Numbered from the stretch's first letter, positions 46,649 to 55,825 are shown. The stretch is DNA of 64,000 nucleotides from Corynebacterium mustelae (GCF_001020985.1 NZ_CP011542.1:3286001-3350000); one strand, 5' to 3'. Numbers and translations are program-made. Notes: generated by a model not told the origin, from the letters alone.

Positions 46649-48013
46649 ATGCGCTTACTCACCAACCCACGCCACTTACCCACCTCGCCAAACCAACACG
46701 AAGCGATTAGCGTAAGTGATGTGACCTCACGTCGATTCGATTCCCACACCGGATTATCAACACCGGAACAATCCGACTCACCGCTGCGCAGGATCTTGGT
46801 GCTCCTTCGGGTAGGCCTACACGTGTCCTTCGCGTTTTTCCTCTGCCTTGGTGCCATCCAAACCCCCGCCGACAGAAAACAACCACTCTCTGCCCACTAC
46901 ACCCTCATCATGTTGGGGCTGGTCGGTGTGTTAGCCGCCGTCTATCTCGTGGGTACAACATGGGAGAAACGCGCAGTTGCCAATAATGGCAATCCTGCCT
47001 TTCGGGCCCAATCCACACTTGCATCGTGCTGGCTGATCCTGGTGACAGCGTTATGGGTAGCGTTGGTCGCAGTATCACCTTCGTTTGTATGGCTGCTATT
47101 TCCGCTGGCATTTATTTATCTACACGTCATTCCGCTGCCCATTAATCTCCTAGCCGTCGCGCTGGGCTGGGCTTTTGCCGCCTTTATCCCCATGTACATG
47201 GCACCGGAAACATGGACTCCCTCAGCCGCGGTGGGACCAGGTATCGGCTCCATCTTCGCCACCGTCGTGTACTTCACCTACCAAGCACTAGGCCGCGAAA
47301 TTGACCGCCAAACGCAACTATCCCAACAACTCATCGCCGCCCAGCAGGAACTCGCCGAAAAAGAACACCAAGCAGGTCGACTGGAGGAACGGGAGCGGCT
47401 GAGTAGAGAAATCCACGACACCGTCGCCCAAGGATTAAGCTCAATCCTGTTGCTTTCGCGGGCCGCCCAGAATGAGCTCATGCACGGCGACACCGACACC
47501 GCCCGCGAACAATTGCACACAATACATGAGCAGGCTGGGGCGTCGTTAAGCGAAGCACGCCGCTTCGTCCGCGACCTCGCCTCTCCAGATCTCAGCGACC
47601 CACTACCACAGGCATTGCAACGCGTTGTGGCACGCGCTAGCACCCGCGACACCGCACTAGGCATCGACCGGGATTACAGCCTGGAAGTGCTCGGTGACGA
47701 AACCCACCCAGTACCCGAACCCGTTTCCCGCGCAGTCATCCGCGTCGTTCAAGAAGCAATAAACAATATCCACAAACATTCAACCGCAACCAAAGCGGTG
47801 ATTACAGTAGGAATCTGGGAAGAAGAAATAAGCATCGACGTCATGGACAACGGCCACATCGATCACAGCCCAACCCCAGGCTTCGGCATCACCGGTCTGA
47901 AAAAACGCATAGCTGACTTGGGTGGTAATTTGACGGTAGAGTTTGGGCTAAACGACGGTGAAGCTGTGGCGCTGACGTGCCGCATCCCGCTAACAAGTAG
48001 GAGAGACGACTAA
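46649..48013 (+). CDS. chrS: Sensor histidine kinase (ChrS-like, NarL family)
   Basis: 454 residues. An N-terminal cytoplasmic part of about 45 residues is followed by about six membrane helices (residues about 48-210) with very short loops. A coiled coil (ALGREIDRQTQLSQQLIAAQQELAEKEHQAGRLEERERLS) leads to the HisKA_3 phospho-acceptor His in SREIHDTVAQGLSSILLLSR, then the ATPase domain with VVQEAINNIHKHSTA, DVMDNG and GFGITGLKKRI. A sensor buried in the membrane fits haem sensing as in ChrS. The start is uncertain, as no strong ribosome site precedes ATG 46649. Confidence 0.78.
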   Translation: MRLLTNPRHLPTSPNQHEAISVSDVTSRRFDSHTGLSTPEQSDSPLRRILVLLRVGLHVSFAFFLCLGAIQTPADRKQPLSAHYTLIMLGLVGVLAAVYLVGTTWEKRAVANNGNPAFRAQSTLASCWLILVTALWVALVAVSPSFVWLLFPLAFIYLHVIPLPINLLAVALGWAFAAFIPMYMAPETWTPSAAVGPGIGSIFATVVYFTYQALGREIDRQTQLSQQLIAAQQELAEKEHQAGRLEERERLSREIHDTVAQGLSSILLLSRAAQNELMHGDTDTAREQLHTIHEQAGASLSEARRFVRDLASPDLSDPLPQALQRVVARASTRDTALGIDRDYSLEVLGDETHPVPEPVSRAVIRVVQEAINNIHKHSTATKAVITVGIWEEEISIDVMDNGHIDHSPTPGFGITGLKKRIADLGGNLTVEFGLNDGEAVALTCRIPLTSRRDD

Positions 48014-48637
48014 ATGACTCCCATTCGCGTCATGCTTATCGACGACCACCCCGTCGTCCGCGCCGGGTTGCGCGCAATCTTAAATAGTTTTCCCGACATC
48101 ACCGTTGCTGCCGAGGCATCCAGTGGTAAGGACATCACCGCCGCCTCGCTTGTCGACGCCGCCATTGATGTCGTCGTCACCGATATTCAAATGCCCGACA
48201 TTGACGGCATCACCCTGACAAAAATTCTCGCCCAGGATAAAACCGCACCCCCGGTGCTCATTCTCACCACCTACGACACCGAAGCGGACATCGTCGCCGC
48301 AGTGGAAGCAGGGGCAATGGGGTACTTGCTCAAAGATGCCCCTGAGAACGTCTTACATGACGCCGTCATCGCCACAGCCAACCGGGAACGCACCCTTGCA
48401 CCTGGCGTGGCTACCGCATTAATGAACCGGATCTCCAAACCCCGAGAAGCGCTTTCAGCGCGGGAAATCGAAATCCTCCAGGAATTGGAATCGGGGGCAA
48501 GCAATCGACAACTAGCCGCCAAGTTGTTCATTTCTGAGGCAACAGTCAAAACCCACCTGGTGCACATCTACTCAAAACTCGGGGTGGATAACCGCACTGC
48601 CGCCATCACTGCCGCACGGCAACAACGGCTGATTTAA
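48014..48637 (+). CDS. chrA: Response regulator (ChrA-like, NarL/LuxR family)
   Basis: 207 residues. Receiver domain with acidic pocket DDHP (residues 10-13), phospho-acceptor Asp in VVVTDIQMPDIDG (near residue 57), switch Thr in ILTTYDT and Lys in YLLKDAPE. C-terminal LuxR-type HTH: LSAREIEILQELESGASNRQLAAKLFISEATVKTHLVHIYSKLGVDNRTAAI. It directly follows the kinase, which suggests a kinase-regulator pair controlling the divergent exporter. Confidence 0.85.
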   Translation: MTPIRVMLIDDHPVVRAGLRAILNSFPDITVAAEASSGKDITAASLVDAAIDVVVTDIQMPDIDGITLTKILAQDKTAPPVLILTTYDTEADIVAAVEAGAMGYLLKDAPENVLHDAVIATANRERTLAPGVATALMNRISKPREALSAREIEILQELESGASNRQLAAKLFISEATVKTHLVHIYSKLGVDNRTAAITAARQQRLI

Positions 48638-48950
48638 CTTTTCAGTTTTCTCGCTAAAAAATGCCTGTGGAATTCTGACCTGTGTTTTTCTTAGAACTAG
48701 TGGGCATTGCAACGCGAAGCGCGTGGATAATCCATCAGCATAATTTTTGCTAAAGAAAACATATGTTTAGAAGGCTTTCCGCGCGCTATGGCGGTCCCAT
48801 CTCAAAAGCTTAGATTTTAAAATGAGACCACTATACTTTTCGGGCCCACCCGTCTGTATTTGACGCCCATGCGTGAGGGGAGGGGGCCGGGGTACATGAA
48901 GCGGTTCTGACGCCGAAAATGCTGAAGAAAAACGCATATATAGAAAACTA
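48638..48950. other. Non-coding region between the response regulator and the bacteriocin promoter
   Basis: Holds a hairpin-forming sequence at 48793-48829 (GGTCCCATCTCAAAA against TTTTAAAATGAGACC, three mismatches that become G-U pairs on the minus strand). A run of G/C (GAGGGGAGGGGGCCGGGG) follows near 48875. No coding frame is seen. Confidence 0.45.
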
Positions 48951-48978
48951 TTGACCTGCTTAAGCTCCTAGGTATAGT
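48951..48978 (+). promoter_or_regulatory. Promoter of the bacteriocin operon
   Basis: TTGACC (48951-48956), a 16-bp spacer and TATAGT (48973-48978) form a good sigma-70-type promoter. It is followed by a leader of about 115 nt before the first bacteriocin gene. Confidence 0.65.
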
Positions 48979-49102
48979 ATGCGCTACAAGCACTTAGCTT
49001 GAAATGCTAAAGGTCAGACAGGTTAATTGGTCTTACCATCTTAGGCAGGGTTGAGTGCGAGCCCCTTGTCAGATATGCATAAGGTAAAGAAGTTTGAATA
49101 TT

Positions 49103-49393
49103 ATGCGTATTAAAACGAAAAAGCCAGCAGGCACTAGCTTAACAACCCCCTTGCTCACCGAAATAGGTGTAGCTTCAGCGGAGCCTCGCGATGGCGGCTG
49201 GTGGGATCACGGAAACTCCGGTGGACGAGTGTGGTCAAACTACTGGCATCCAGACTGGAATCACGGTGCATCGGTTTCGGGTCATACCTCGGTCGACTCT
49301 GGTTGTGTTTCGCCTAACCAATGGGCACATGCGCAAACGAGATCTAAGTGGCTTCCATGGAGTATAGATGGCTCTTATTATAGGTTCTGCTAG
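49103..49393 (+). CDS. Lactococcin-972-family bacteriocin precursor (peptide 1)
   Basis: 96 residues. The mature region matches the lactococcin 972 pattern: DGGWWDHGNSGGRVWSNYWH, then HGASVSGHTSVDSGCV, PNQWAHAQT and SYYRFC. Lactococcin 972 blocks septum formation by binding lipid II. The leader ends in VASAEP, a fair signal-peptidase site, but its core (KKPAGTSLTTPLLTEIG) is only weakly hydrophobic, unlike peptide 2. Two cysteines (DSGC and the C-terminal Cys) match peptide 2. ATG 49103 is preferred over the upstream TTG 49094. First gene of a four-gene locus. Confidence 0.85.
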   Translation: MRIKTKKPAGTSLTTPLLTEIGVASAEPRDGGWWDHGNSGGRVWSNYWHPDWNHGASVSGHTSVDSGCVSPNQWAHAQTRSKWLPWSIDGSYYRFC

Positions 49394-49401
49394 ATTGGTC
49401 C

Positions 49402-51501
49402 ATGCCCGTCATGCAGACTTTTAGGGTATCCGCTATGGATACGACCTCCGATAAGACTCGTCGTTCGGGATCCAATTCTGGGACCGCGCTTATCCGCTGT
49501 GCTTTGGTTATGGCTGTGCTGGTGGGCGCGGTTCTCAGCTACTGGTCTAGCGCTACACTTGAGCAGGTCATGATGCCTGGCACTAATGCTGCTATTCGGG
49601 TGCAAACTTTTGCTAAAGATGGCAGTGATCCAGCGGTCATTGTGACTGATTTGAATGATCTCGCGCGTTCTTCGGGTGGAACGATCTATGTTAATATTCC
49701 GCACCCTGAAGGCAAGACCGTTTATGCTGCGGGAACACGGACGGATGATTGGATTGCACACGGCTACACCGGTATCTTTGGCTCTCCGTCGATTACGGTC
49801 GCGGAGTTATCACAGCTACCTCATGGTGATTACCGGCAAATTCTAGAACTTACTGGTGGTCGGGATTTCTATGGCGAGGTTTCTGCGTATCTTACCGAAC
49901 ATGGAGCCCAACATGAGTTCATGGTTTTCCAACCGTGGACGTTGTTTACAGGAGCCGCTGCGTTAGGTGATTTAACCAAGCTATTGGTGGGGTTTTGTGT
50001 GGCGTTGTGTGTGATTGGTGTGATGTTGAATTCTCACGCAGATGCTGTGCGCAGGCTGCATGGGTATGGCATCTGGAAAAGCGCAATACACGAGTTAAAA
50101 CGTGCCGCTGGTTGGGCAGCACCTATTATGGTGGCGCTGGTGGTTGTGGGGACCGTTGTCTTGGGGTTGTCGACCAATGTATATTCAGCAATTCAGTTGG
50201 CGATATTTAACGCATTGCTTATTGGTGGGTCATTGGCGGTGTGCGTTGGTTCCATTGTTTTATCGTTAGTTGGGTTGCGTCAATTATCGATTGTGTCGTT
50301 ACTAGCAGGGAAACTACCGGGGAAAACGGTGCTCGCTGGGGTGTATGCCATTCGTGTCGGTGCTGGCGTTATGGCGTTGGTGATGCTGATTGCAGCAGTA
50401 AATCACAGTACTGAATGGTTGAGACAACACAGCGAAGTGCAACGGTGGGCAAACGCAGGCGAAGCATACGCGCTGGAATTAAGTGGTGCGCGAAGTGCGG
50501 ATGATCTTTTAGCGTCTGGTCGAGACATGGCGACAAAGCTGCGGGAGATTTCTACCGAACACCGCCTGTTATACGCGCAATATAACTATCGAGGTTCCAT
50601 GCCGACAAGTGGCTTGGATCGTGATGTGATGGTGTATAACGAAACAGCAGCACGTCAATCACTATCGGGTCCGTTGCGAGACGCATTTATAAACGCCCCA
50701 CATGATGGCCAACTGCTATGGCTGCAGCCGGATAATCTGCCAAAAGAAACGAATATTGCAATGTTGCAGCAATTGTCTAATGAGAGCATACAGGTTGACG
50801 GGGAATGGGAGACGGTGATTTATCCGGCAGGAAGTTCTCAGGCTTTCACCTGGGAGACTAGCTTTGATGAATGGATTAATCCTGCTGAAACTCCTGACCC
50901 GATTGTTGCGGTTTTCCCCGACGACAACATTCCTGTTAATGATCGTAATTTGACAGCGGCGTTGACGCAATCTGATGTGATGCTTACTGATTATGCTGAT
51001 TATCAACGCCTTCAATCGGATGAGCAGGTGGGGAGTTTTATTCGCTCGGCTGATAATGTTGCCAGCAAGTGGGCGTCGAATCATCAACAAATGAGCCGGA
51101 ACACGTGGGTGTATCTGGGTGGATTTGTTGCGGGAGTGTTATTGAGTTTTATTGCCGCGCTAGCATTGTTGTACAGCTGTTTGCGGGTGTTGCATCAGCG
51201 TTTGCGTGCTTCCTATATACATGGGGTGTGGCCACGGGGGATCATGTGGGGGATTGCCGGTGCGGAAATCATGACGCTGATTGTTTATCTCGCATTCTTG
51301 TGGAATAGGGGTGCTCTTGTACGTGGATGGACCAATGGCCCAATGGCTGGTGCGGCCGAACCTTCGCTCATGGCGTTATTCAGTGTCCCAACTGCTGCTT
51401 GGTGGTTTGCTGTTGTCTTATCAATTGTTCTTTCGTTGCCGGTCACCGCGCTGTGGTTGCGTCGCTACAGTATCAACCAACTAATCCACACAAGAAAGTA
51501 G
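49402..51501 (+). CDS. Bacteriocin-associated integral membrane protein (lactococcin-972 type)
   Basis: 699 residues. N-terminal helix (IRCALVMAVLVGAVLSYWSS), an extracytoplasmic part, a group of about four helices (residues about 180-330), a second external domain (residues about 340-560), and three C-terminal helices (LGGFVAGVLLSFIAALALLYSCL onward). This is the layout of the roughly seven-span protein that accompanies lactococcin-972-type peptides and, with the ABC ATPase, gives export or immunity. Starts 9 nt after the peptide 1 stop; ATG 49435 is a possible alternative. Confidence 0.8.
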   Translation: MPVMQTFRVSAMDTTSDKTRRSGSNSGTALIRCALVMAVLVGAVLSYWSSATLEQVMMPGTNAAIRVQTFAKDGSDPAVIVTDLNDLARSSGGTIYVNIPHPEGKTVYAAGTRTDDWIAHGYTGIFGSPSITVAELSQLPHGDYRQILELTGGRDFYGEVSAYLTEHGAQHEFMVFQPWTLFTGAAALGDLTKLLVGFCVALCVIGVMLNSHADAVRRLHGYGIWKSAIHELKRAAGWAAPIMVALVVVGTVVLGLSTNVYSAIQLAIFNALLIGGSLAVCVGSIVLSLVGLRQLSIVSLLAGKLPGKTVLAGVYAIRVGAGVMALVMLIAAVNHSTEWLRQHSEVQRWANAGEAYALELSGARSADDLLASGRDMATKLREISTEHRLLYAQYNYRGSMPTSGLDRDVMVYNETAARQSLSGPLRDAFINAPHDGQLLWLQPDNLPKETNIAMLQQLSNESIQVDGEWETVIYPAGSSQAFTWETSFDEWINPAETPDPIVAVFPDDNIPVNDRNLTAALTQSDVMLTDYADYQRLQSDEQVGSFIRSADNVASKWASNHQQMSRNTWVYLGGFVAGVLLSFIAALALLYSCLRVLHQRLRASYIHGVWPRGIMWGIAGAEIMTLIVYLAFLWNRGALVRGWTNGPMAGAAEPSLMALFSVPTAAWWFAVVLSIVLSLPVTALWLRRYSINQLIHTRK

Positions 51502-51504
51502 AAC

Positions 51505-52152
51505 ATGGTGGAAAGAATCAAAGCAGTGGGTGTGACCAAGCAGGTGGGGCCAAAGTCTCATGCACGCACCTTGTGGAAAGATCTTGATCTTGAGGTGAAT
51601 TCTGGTGAAATGGTGTGCATCACCGGCGCGTCGGGGAGCGGGAAAAGTACCCTATTGAATTGCTTGGGATTATTGGACACAGTGGAGGCTGGCACAATTT
51701 CGTTGAATGGTACCAATGTTACGGGCGCGTCGGAACGCGCGCGCATGCGCATGCGACGGGAGAACATTGGGTATCTGTTTCAAGACTACGCGCTGATTGA
51801 TAACGACACAGTCGAGCAAAATGTGAAGATCGCGCGGACTACTAAAAACAAAAATGCGTTAAGTGTTGAGGATGCGTTGGAAGCTGTTGGTTTGGGAGGC
51901 CGCGGTTCCGAGCAAGTTTTCCAGTTCAGTGGTGGTGAGCAGCAGCGCGTGGCGATGGCCCGGTTATTGGTGCGAAAACCCAGCATTGTATTGGCGGATG
52001 AACCAACAGCGTCGTTGGATCGTAGGAATGCAGCCATAATTTTAGGGCATTTACGTAACCTGGCGCACGAGGGCGCAGCGGTAGTGGTGGTGAGCCATGA
52101 CCCGTGGGTTATTGAACAATGCAGTAGAACGAAGGAGTTGAAAACAGCATGA
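51505..52152 (+). CDS. Bacteriocin ABC transporter ATPase (lactococcin-972 type)
   Basis: 215 residues. Walker A GASGSGKSTLLNCLG, Q-loop YLFQDYALIDNDTVEQNV, signature FSGGEQQRVAMARLLV, Walker B IVLADEPTASLD, H-loop VVVVSHD. YLFQDYALID is typical of the lactococcin-972 ATPase group. It partners the preceding membrane protein (gap 3 nt) and overlaps the second peptide gene by 4 nt (ATGA). Confidence 0.9.
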   Translation: MVERIKAVGVTKQVGPKSHARTLWKDLDLEVNSGEMVCITGASGSGKSTLLNCLGLLDTVEAGTISLNGTNVTGASERARMRMRRENIGYLFQDYALIDNDTVEQNVKIARTTKNKNALSVEDALEAVGLGGRGSEQVFQFSGGEQQRVAMARLLVRKPSIVLADEPTASLDRRNAAIILGHLRNLAHEGAAVVVVSHDPWVIEQCSRTKELKTA

Positions 52153-52469
52153 AAGCCAAGAAAATCGCAGCGGTTGTAGTCGCGATGGTCGTCATTATCG
52201 GCGGTGGTGGCTACGCATCGGCGGAACGAAAGAACATAGGTTCACACACCATTACCCCACCTGAAGGTGGCGAGTGGGATTATGGCGCTTCAGGTGGTCG
52301 AACATGGTCAAACTTCCTGCATGATAAGCCACATGCCACGAGTGTTCACGGTCATGAATTTCACGACAGTGGTTGCGTTAAGGGTGGGCAGTGGGCGAGA
52401 GCGCAAGCCTCTCAACGGTGGATGCCATTCGTGAGAGACGAACAATCACGACGCCTATGCGAGGACTAA
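52149..52469 (+). CDS. Lactococcin-972-family bacteriocin precursor (peptide 2)
   Basis: 106 residues. A clear Sec signal peptide, MKAKKIAAVVVAMVVIIGGGGYASA, then a mature part EGGEWDYGASGGRTWSNFLH...HATSVHGHEFHDSGCVKGGQWARAQ and a C-terminal RRLCED. It shares with peptide 1 the GG-W-G-SGG-WSN core, the H-SV-GH segment and the Cys pair (DSGC and near the end). Translationally coupled to the ATPase gene. Whether it is a second toxin or a modified partner is not visible. Confidence 0.85.
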   Translation: MKAKKIAAVVVAMVVIIGGGGYASAERKNIGSHTITPPEGGEWDYGASGGRTWSNFLHDKPHATSVHGHEFHDSGCVKGGQWARAQASQRWMPFVRDEQSRRLCED

Positions 52470-52534
52470 TTGTGCGCAACTAAACACCACGCCGAACCTC
52501 GCCCCATGAGACGCAGGGGTGAGGTGATGCAGGT

Positions 52535-52547
52535 GGCGTCGACAAGC
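52535..52547 (+). repeat. Copy of the GGCGTCGAMAAGC motif
   Basis: Exact GGCGTCGACAAGC in the 96-bp gap between the convergent bacteriocin operon and the unknown gene ending at 52566. Confidence 0.7.
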
Positions 52548-52565
52548 GAAAACAGCGTTCGCGGT

Positions 52566-53378
52566 TTACCAGAAAAACTCCCACACACCTTCGTACTGCA
52601 CTTGCTCAAAGTAGAAGTCGAACCCTGTGGTGTTTCCGTCAGCGGTGGAGCCAAAAACGAATTGTTCCATCGCCATGTAAACGTCGTCTACATCGCTGTC
52701 GATCGGCGGATTCTGTAACTCCAGCCCTTCTGGCGACAGATGGGTGACTGCGGCCCCAAAACGTTGTTCCCAACTGGCCAACACCGCAGTAAATTCTGCT
52801 GGTGTAAGCGCCGGAACGTTTGTTGGTCGCCACTGTAAGGTCATGGGAACCTCGGCGGGACGGGCCACCTGAACTACCAGGAAATCTTCACCTGTGTAAA
52901 ACTCCCCGCGTTCGGAAAAATTCGTTGTGAATTCATGGTTGGTAGCGAAGAAATTGCGGTAGTCCAGCTCCGTGTCTAACGTGTATTCCGCCAACCCGGC
53001 AACCTTGAACGCACCATCGGCAAACCGTGCCGTGAAAAGCTCACCCACCTCAATCGATTGATAATCGCTAACCGGGGGCGTAACTGTGGCAGGTGCGAAA
53101 TCTCTCACACTAATTGGCCACCAACCATCCCGGTGGAAATTGCCAATCAAGTCAATCGCAAAGCGGGAGAACTCCCCATTACTCGCCTCAGCGACCGTGG
53201 CGGGCACCCGTAGCGCAATGGGATTTCCGGTCTCGGAACTGGCAACCGGAATGTAGCCGAAGCCATTGGCGTCTAGCACTGGCATTAATTCGGTTATGGG
53301 ACGCGGTGCTAGGCATTCAAGCACCACCCCTTCAGCCTCCGCCAACTTCCGACGAGAAAATAACTTCCATAATGACAT
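52566..53378 (-). CDS. Unknown protein, 270 residues
   Basis: No family recognised. Soluble, acidic, Phe/Trp-rich; begins MSLWKLFSRRKLAEAEG and ends in an aromatic stretch FDFYFEQVQYEGVWEFFW. Other distinctive parts are LDANGFGYIPVASSETGNPIALRVPATVAEA and VVQVARPAEVPMTLQWRPTNVPALTPAEFTAV. ATG 53378 is preferred, with GAAGG 11-12 nt upstream; the frame opens at 53447. It is convergent with the bacteriocin operon; a link to it is not supported. Confidence 0.6.
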   Translation of the reverse strand: MSLWKLFSRRKLAEAEGVVLECLAPRPITELMPVLDANGFGYIPVASSETGNPIALRVPATVAEASNGEFSRFAIDLIGNFHRDGWWPISVRDFAPATVTPPVSDYQSIEVGELFTARFADGAFKVAGLAEYTLDTELDYRNFFATNHEFTTNFSERGEFYTGEDFLVVQVARPAEVPMTLQWRPTNVPALTPAEFTAVLASWEQRFGAAVTHLSPEGLELQNPPIDSDVDDVYMAMEQFVFGSTADGNTTGFDFYFEQVQYEGVWEFFW

Positions 53379-53454
53379 GGCACCACATACCTTCAGCCGA
53401 GTTCCCAATTCAACCAGTCTCAATGCTAAAGCATGCTGCCATGCCAATAGTGCA

Positions 53455-54483
53455 TTAGCGGAACACCACCGTCCCGATAGTCACCCCACCAGCGGTAATC
53501 TGTTGCTCACCCGTCACCCCGGCGACCTGCCCGATCTCCCGGCGCGCCATGCTGTCGATGCCGACGTTATGCGCGGTGGATACTTCCGCCGTCACCGCCC
53601 ATTTTCCATCGCCACGTGGTTCCAGCCACGGGTTAGCTATCGCCACTTCCACGGCATTGTATTTCGCCGTTGCGGTCACAGTGCCCCGATAACGCATAAT
53701 ACCGTCGCCCGCATCATCGGCCTTGCTGAAGGTCACGCGATTGCCGGTTTTCGCCGCACCACGGGTCGGGTTGATGCCGCCTTTCATAGCGCCGGTGATG
53801 GCGCTAAGCCTAGTGGCGTCGAAATCCAAGTCGGGGCTTGCCGGTTTGGGGGTATTAGGACCTGGTTCCGCGCTATAGGGGATAGGGATATAAATTTCCT
53901 CAGCCTGGTTGATAGAACCAGCCGCGGCATACACGTAGATTCCCCAGTTATTTCCCGGCGTGTGTTCTGGCGGATCAACCACGACGCGAGCGGTGAAACT
54001 TCCGTCGGCGTTCATCGGCTGTGCAACTCGGGCAATCGAGCGCCGGAAATCTACCGGCGCGGTGGGGATCGCTTCGAGGGTGCCCGCTGGCATCACCCAG
54101 GCCATGCGATCGTGTGGGTGTTTTCGGTTAGCTTCCGGGGCGCCTTCACTCGGTTTCCAGTGATCCGGCAAGCCGGTGTACATGACAAACACGCCATTTG
54201 GCACCCCAGGTGGTACTGGTATAGCGAAACCGCCGCGGTTTGCCCCTGGGTCGAACCCGGTGCCATGCACCAAGAGCGTGTCGCCGCGGTGAACTGGGCC
54301 GGTGACCGGGTTACCGGCCGCATCGGTCACAGTGACCTTGGGATGTGCTTGAACCGAGGATTTCGGTAGTGCTGGGTGATTATCGGGAATGGTAGGTATC
54401 GCCACCGCCGCCGTACCAAACGACGCGCTCAGTACAGCTGTTGCAGCGGCAATTGACAGGAGGAAGGCACGCGAAAACTTCAT
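53455..54483 (-). CDS. Secreted protein, possibly HtaA-like C-terminal domain
   Basis: 342 residues from ATG 54483. Sec signal peptide MKFSRAFLLSIAAATAVLSA... ending near TAAVA. The first half has an Ig-like look (HPKVTVTDAAGNPVTGPVHRGDTLLVHGTGFDPGANRGGFAIPV); the second half (RYRGTVTATAKYNAVEVAIANPWLEP.GDGKWAVTAEV) resembles the beta-rich HtaA haem-binding module of corynebacteria, a weak match. No C-terminal anchor or sorting signal is seen. The frame extends to 54531, but the signal peptide fixes the start. Confidence 0.65.
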   Translation of the reverse strand: MKFSRAFLLSIAAATAVLSASFGTAAVAIPTIPDNHPALPKSSVQAHPKVTVTDAAGNPVTGPVHRGDTLLVHGTGFDPGANRGGFAIPVPPGVPNGVFVMYTGLPDHWKPSEGAPEANRKHPHDRMAWVMPAGTLEAIPTAPVDFRRSIARVAQPMNADGSFTARVVVDPPEHTPGNNWGIYVYAAAGSINQAEEIYIPIPYSAEPGPNTPKPASPDLDFDATRLSAITGAMKGGINPTRGAAKTGNRVTFSKADDAGDGIMRYRGTVTATAKYNAVEVAIANPWLEPRGDGKWAVTAEVSTAHNVGIDSMARREIGQVAGVTGEQQITAGGVTIGTVVFR

Positions 54484-54544
54484 ACTTTTAGGGTAGCCTT
54501 TACTCACCGTTGCCGATATGGGGTGCGGCACGTTTCACAACTTC

Positions 54545-54557
54545 GCTTGTCGACGCC
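54545..54557 (-). repeat. Copy of the GGCGTCGAMAAGC motif
   Basis: Exact GCTTGTCGACGCC on the plus strand, 16 bp behind the fic stop (on the minus strand), between fic and the secreted-protein gene. Confidence 0.7.
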
Positions 54558-54572
54558 CCATCGCCGAAGTGG

Positions 54573-55802
54573 TTACACCAGTCCTAGATATTTCCGCCCA
54601 TGATCCGACAATTTAAACCGCTTCGGCTTCGTCGCAGTCGCTTCCACCACACCTTCTTGTTCCAACTCTTGTAGGTAACGGCGGGTTTGTTGCTCGCTTT
54701 TTTTAATCATCTCCGCAAGGTCTTTAAGGATCACGCCTCCTGCCGAACCGAATATCGATTCTTGCCCAAGAATAAACAATATATCGATAGTGTGCTTACG
54801 CATTTTGCTGGAATTATCTTGCTCAAGCTCCCGCAGCTTGTCTTCCAGCTGATCCATGCGTTCTTTATAATCGCGTAGTTGTTGGGTCACTTTGCGCTGG
54901 GCAGCCTCGATGAGTTCAAGCAGGTCAAGAACAAATGGCGTAACCTCGCCGTAGTTAAGCGACTCTTCAACTTCCATAAACGCTTTGTAATATTTGTTTT
55001 TCTGCTTATTAATAACCTGCGATAGCGATAACGCAGTGGGAATAGACAGCAGGTGCGTAAGGCTGAGCCCGAACATGAACCTACCGACCCGGCCATTGCC
55101 TTCATAAAACGGATGGATATACTCGAACATGAAATGTGAAACGATCGCCGCAATTAATTGAGGCACCTTTTGATCCGCCATAACGGTGAACATGACGTTC
55201 ACTGCGTCGATGATTGTCGATTCTGGGGTTAAGCCACTGTGAACTTTCTCGTTGCTTCCATCGAAAATGTGGACCGGTTCATTCCGAAAAAGCTCGCCAT
55301 CGAGCTGATCTTCGTCAGCTATTTCCCCGGCCAACAGGTCGTCGTAAAGCGCACGTAGCTCTGTTGCCGTTTCTGGCAGACGTAGTTTGCCATCGGCAAT
55401 CCCCAGATATAGCCGCGCCATTTCCAAAAACCGTCGGTTCTTGGGTGATGTGCTGCCCTTGATCGCAGCGATCGCCTCGCCAATCTCCTGCCTGGTTGAA
55501 CGTACTCCCTCAATATCGTTTGTGGCAACGATTTCGTCCATGATGAGGTTCTCCGCCCACGACCGCTGTGCGACCCGTGGCAGCCCACCCCATAGGGCAA
55601 AATTCTCTAATTCGTGGTGCACGATGCGCTCGATGCTGCGCGTCATGGTCGGTGTGACTAGACAGAACAACTGGTGCTCTCCGACTGTAAAATCCCAGTT
55701 GAGTGCGGATTCGGAATGAAACCGCGCGCGGTAAAGCGCCAGGGCCGTGTCCTTATCGGACGCGTGAAACTGCTGTTTAAGCGTACGATACTTTTTCGCC
55801 AC
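54573..55802 (-). CDS. Fic family protein with C-terminal winged helix
   Basis: 409 residues. Fic enzymes transfer AMP or another nucleotide part to target hydroxyls. The Fic core HPFYEGNGRVGRF (near residue 235) carries all HPFx(D/E)GNGRxxR residues. An inhibitory-helix match TNDIEG ([S/T]xxxE[G/N]) lies upstream, near residue 95, as in class II Fic proteins. A coiled-coil stretch (QLRDYKERMDQLEDKLRELEQDN) precedes a winged-helix domain (GGVILKDLAEMIKKSEQQTRRYLQELEQEGVVEATATKPKRFKLSDHG), which could bind the repeats just upstream. GTG 55802 is the start. It may act alone as a self-controlled toxin-like enzyme; this is inferred. Confidence 0.9.
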   Translation of the reverse strand: MAKKYRTLKQQFHASDKDTALALYRARFHSESALNWDFTVGEHQLFCLVTPTMTRSIERIVHHELENFALWGGLPRVAQRSWAENLIMDEIVATNDIEGVRSTRQEIGEAIAAIKGSTSPKNRRFLEMARLYLGIADGKLRLPETATELRALYDDLLAGEIADEDQLDGELFRNEPVHIFDGSNEKVHSGLTPESTIIDAVNVMFTVMADQKVPQLIAAIVSHFMFEYIHPFYEGNGRVGRFMFGLSLTHLLSIPTALSLSQVINKQKNKYYKAFMEVEESLNYGEVTPFVLDLLELIEAAQRKVTQQLRDYKERMDQLEDKLRELEQDNSSKMRKHTIDILFILGQESIFGSAGGVILKDLAEMIKKSEQQTRRYLQELEQEGVVEATATKPKRFKLSDHGRKYLGLV

Positions 55803-55825
55803 AGCTCCTGCCTAACCTAAGTCAT

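Noticed and set aside
52566-53378. Immunity protein of the bacteriocin locus
   Set aside because: It is convergent with the operon, soluble, and unlike known immunity proteins; adjacency alone is not enough.
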